Assembly: GCA_026224995.1 (NCBI GenBank)
Contig: JAMFRX010000513.1
Span: forward strand, 1-7,386
From: Puia dinghuensis
Lineage (GTDB): Bacteria; Bacteroidota; Bacteroidia; Chitinophagales; Chitinophagaceae
Direction: 5' to 3'
DNA: 7,386 bases
In this document: one piece after another, positions 7,304 to 7,386 of the stretch
Numbering within the stretch: position 1 is the first letter of the stretch
Layout: every line of letters begins with the position of its first letter
The notes under the pieces: generated by a model
The model's input: only the letters and a program-made list of their open reading frames with translations
Database searches by the model: none
What the model was told of the DNA's origin: nothing
Translations under genes and position numbers: made by a program

Positions 7304-7386
7304 ATGCGAAAATACCTACTTATCATCAACCTGCTGGCCAGCCTTGGGGCGGCGGCGCAGACCTGTACCGGAGGACTGGGAGACCC
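7304..7386 (+). CDS. N-terminus of a secreted surface protein, possibly PKD/gliding-motility type (cut by window edge)
   Basis: Only 27 codons are visible. MRKYLLIINLLASLGAAAQ is a typical Sec signal peptide with a probable cut after AAAQ or just before it. The mature start TCTGGLGDP resembles, from memory, the opening of large Chitinophagaceae surface proteins (Cys-Thr-Gly-x-Leu-Gly-Asp-Pro, usually followed by a glycine-rich motif) that carry PKD-type domains and a type IX secretion C-terminus. The first cysteine lies two residues after the likely signal peptidase I site and the preceding residues are AAAQT rather than a clear lipobox, so a lipoprotein is less likely. The frame runs open to the right edge. 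It lies 51 bp after the amidohydrolase on the same strand, so an operon is possible. That it is exported is well supported; the family is a tentative reading of a very short segment. Confidence 0.6.
   Translation, partial: MRKYLLIINLLASLGAAAQTCTGGLGD

Overview
The window reads as a chromosomal stretch from a fairly GC-rich member of the Bacteroidota, most likely of the Chitinophagaceae type. The clues are protein families: a large exported M14 metallopeptidase, a PD40 beta-propeller/amidohydrolase fusion, and the start of a secreted protein whose mature N-terminus (QTCTGGLGDP) resembles large PKD/gliding-motility-type surface proteins of that group. A Bacteroidota-like -7 promoter element (TAnnTTTG) and start codons mostly lacking a good Shine-Dalgarno sequence agree. 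The lineage is inferred; no rRNA or marker gene is present.

Layout. Positions 1-249 hold decayed or unassignable sequence that ends in the C-terminal part of a VOC (glyoxalase/bleomycin-resistance fold) protein on the + strand. Its stop overlaps, tail to tail, the stop of a hemerythrin-domain protein of the RIC/YtfE type on the - strand (246-926). Upstream of that, also on the - strand, lies a 911-residue secreted M14 carboxypeptidase-like protein (975-3710). A 116-bp divergent intergenic region (3711-3826) separates it from a 1141-residue exported protein on the + strand (3827-7252), which has a TolB/PD40 propeller at the N-terminus and an amidohydrolase at the C-terminus. From 7304 to the right edge begins a further secreted protein, cut off after 27 codons.

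How the genes may work together. The two large divergent genes both encode Sec-exported metallohydrolases of families that act on peptides or small amide/peptide substrates, so a shared role in envelope or extracellular peptide breakdown is plausible but inferred. The hemerythrin gene has its own likely promoter and probably deals with iron-sulfur or nitrosative/oxidative damage, independently of the peptidase.

No RNA genes, CRISPR arrays, insertion sequences or convincing intrinsic terminators were seen. I did not find a clearly new multi-gene system. The points most worth a second look are the divergent hydrolase pair, an in-frame 18-codon leader ORF ending three bases before the amidohydrolase start, the unusual metal-ligand set of the amidohydrolase, and the cysteine-free amidotransferase-like C-terminal region of the peptidase.
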